From Anoplopoma fimbria (Eukaryota > Chordata > Actinopteri > Perciformes > Anoplopomatidae): a DNA stretch of 64,000 nucleotides. Shown here in pieces: positions 62,983 to 64,000 of the stretch; positions within the stretch are counted from its first letter, which is position 1, and every line of letters begins with the position of its first letter. Under the pieces are notes generated by a model. The model worked only from the letters and a program-made list of their open reading frames with translations. It had not been told where the DNA came from and did no database searches. The position numbers and the translations under genes are program-made. The stretch covers positions 5,343,448 through 5,407,447 of the forward strand of contig NC_072453.1 of assembly GCF_027596085.1 (NCBI RefSeq), in the 5' to 3' direction.

Positions 62983-62995
<13 letters not shown>

Positions 62996-63073
<78 letters not shown>
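62996..63073. repeat. (CA)n microsatellite, about 78 bp
   Basis: CA on plus, complementary to 62809-62896. Confidence 0.97.
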
Positions 63074-63075
<2 letters not shown>

Positions 63076-64000
63076 CAACCAGCCCTGCAGAGGGTCAAGC
63101 AATCGGCAGACGAAAATCCCCTTAACAAAAAGTACCCAATACTGATGAAAACGACATTACATGAACTCAGCACAAAAGCCAGCAAATCCGCAAAGAATTG
63201 TATTTTTCAGATATCCTGCGATCCAGGTTTCAAACCTAAAATACGCGTTTTGTGCTATTTGAACAGAAAACCATTGAATCATAAATGTCTTGGACAAAAG
63301 ATAAAAAAAAAAAAAAAAAAAAGGCATTAGTGGCTCAGGTTCAGAGGCCAACTCATTGCCTTCTACAATTTTGCAATAAAGTGAAGTCACAAAGAATAAC
63401 CGAGACACTAAATCCCGATATTCAGAGGCCGACTACACAGGAGAGACAAGCCCGGCCGAGCCGAGGACAGACCGGCGTCAGACAGCCTTCATGCCGATGG
63501 GGGGAGCTCTGCAGTTTACAATAAACTGAACTGTCTCCCTTCCTCTCAAACACACGCTCACACGAAAAGAAACTAACTAGGAATAATCTACAATTCAGAA
63601 TATATAAAACTAGAGGCGAGAGGAGGCGATCTGAAAAGCGAGAGCTTCTGAATAGCCCTCTGAATGGATCGGAAACACACAAGTAATTTGGCTGTGAAGA
63701 GGTCAAATCAAAAAAAGTGACACACACACATCGCCCACAGCTCAGGAGTGGACTGTAAATAAATCCTACCTGTGTTACTTTAATACAAATATTACAATTA
63801 CTGATTGAGGGATGTCTTTACATTATTACCCTGTAAACTATTGCAGAGTCATATCAGCTTGCATTTCACCGTTTACTTCTCTAAAGGCATGACAGTGAAT
63901 AATAATGTTTCGGGGAAGAAAAAAAAGAATAGATCTCCATTTAAATAAAACGTTACATTAAAACCACACTCCTTCATGCAGCACTTGAACTGAAATGTAC

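Larger units (their letters stand above)
60428..64000. other. Region upstream of bahcc1 exon 1, unassigned
   Basis: Must contain the bahcc1 promoter or a further 5' intron, but I cannot place a first noncoding exon. It holds a CTC tract, CA/GT tracts near 61360, 62138, 62809 and 62996, and A or T homopolymers near 60960, 61555 and 63303. I saw no second gene. Confidence 0.5.

Noticed and set aside
63422..63727. A 101-codon minus-strand open frame upstream of bahcc1
   Set aside because: Considered as a first exon or neighbouring gene, but it has no similarity I recognise and no convincing splice sites in phase with exon 1.

Overview
The window is vertebrate nuclear DNA, most likely from a ray-finned (teleost) fish. 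The signs are a Tc1-type transposon of the kind common in fish, very many long (CA)n/(GT)n tracts, small and medium introns with consensus GT-AG sites, and a multi-exon chromatin gene that I recognise as bahcc1. I see no prokaryotic operon, CRISPR array, tRNA, rRNA or defence-type system. Apart from bahcc1 I find no second cellular protein-coding gene on either strand.

Layout. 1-1790: a full-length but dead Tc1/mariner element, with TA target duplication, about 200-bp inverted repeats with internal direct repeats, and a transposase carrying an early stop and a 1-base frameshift. 1791 to about 7025: intergenic DNA with several long dinucleotide tracts and no gene I can support. About 7025-9535: probable 3' UTR of bahcc1. 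9536-60265, minus strand: the bahcc1 coding region, read right to left. About 60266-60427: 5' UTR with a short upstream ORF. 60428-64000: upstream intron or promoter-side DNA, unassigned.

I rebuilt bahcc1 by hand from splice signals, reading-frame continuity and protein similarity recalled from the vertebrate BAHCC1/TNRC18 family. There are 27 coding exons. Every junction is a GT-AG pair with matching phase, and the exon lengths sum to 8,382 nt, an exact multiple of three (2,793 codons plus stop). The protein has the family's conserved amino-terminal start, a large low-complexity region (exons 4 and 10), a Gln-rich stretch, a basic coiled coil followed by an AT-hook-like motif, an acidic region with 25 consecutive Glu codons, a Tudor-like segment, a Ser-rich/acidic region and a carboxy-terminal BAH domain. 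The human orthologue is known as a BAH-domain reader of H3K27me3 that helps silence genes; the same role here is inferred.

The introns hold further repeats: a degenerate second Tc1-type fossil (intron 13), two inverted fragments of one SINE-like sequence (introns 18 and 1), a 'GGGCTGCAACTAAC' dispersed repeat (intron 1), and many (CA)n/(GT)n tracts. Two of these tracts lie within about a dozen bases of 5' splice sites, and several complementary pairs bracket groups of exons. I did not find an undescribed biological system. The points most worth a second look are the repeat-splicing geometry of bahcc1, its coding poly-Glu repeat, the upstream ORF, and the possible 3' UTR G-quadruplex.
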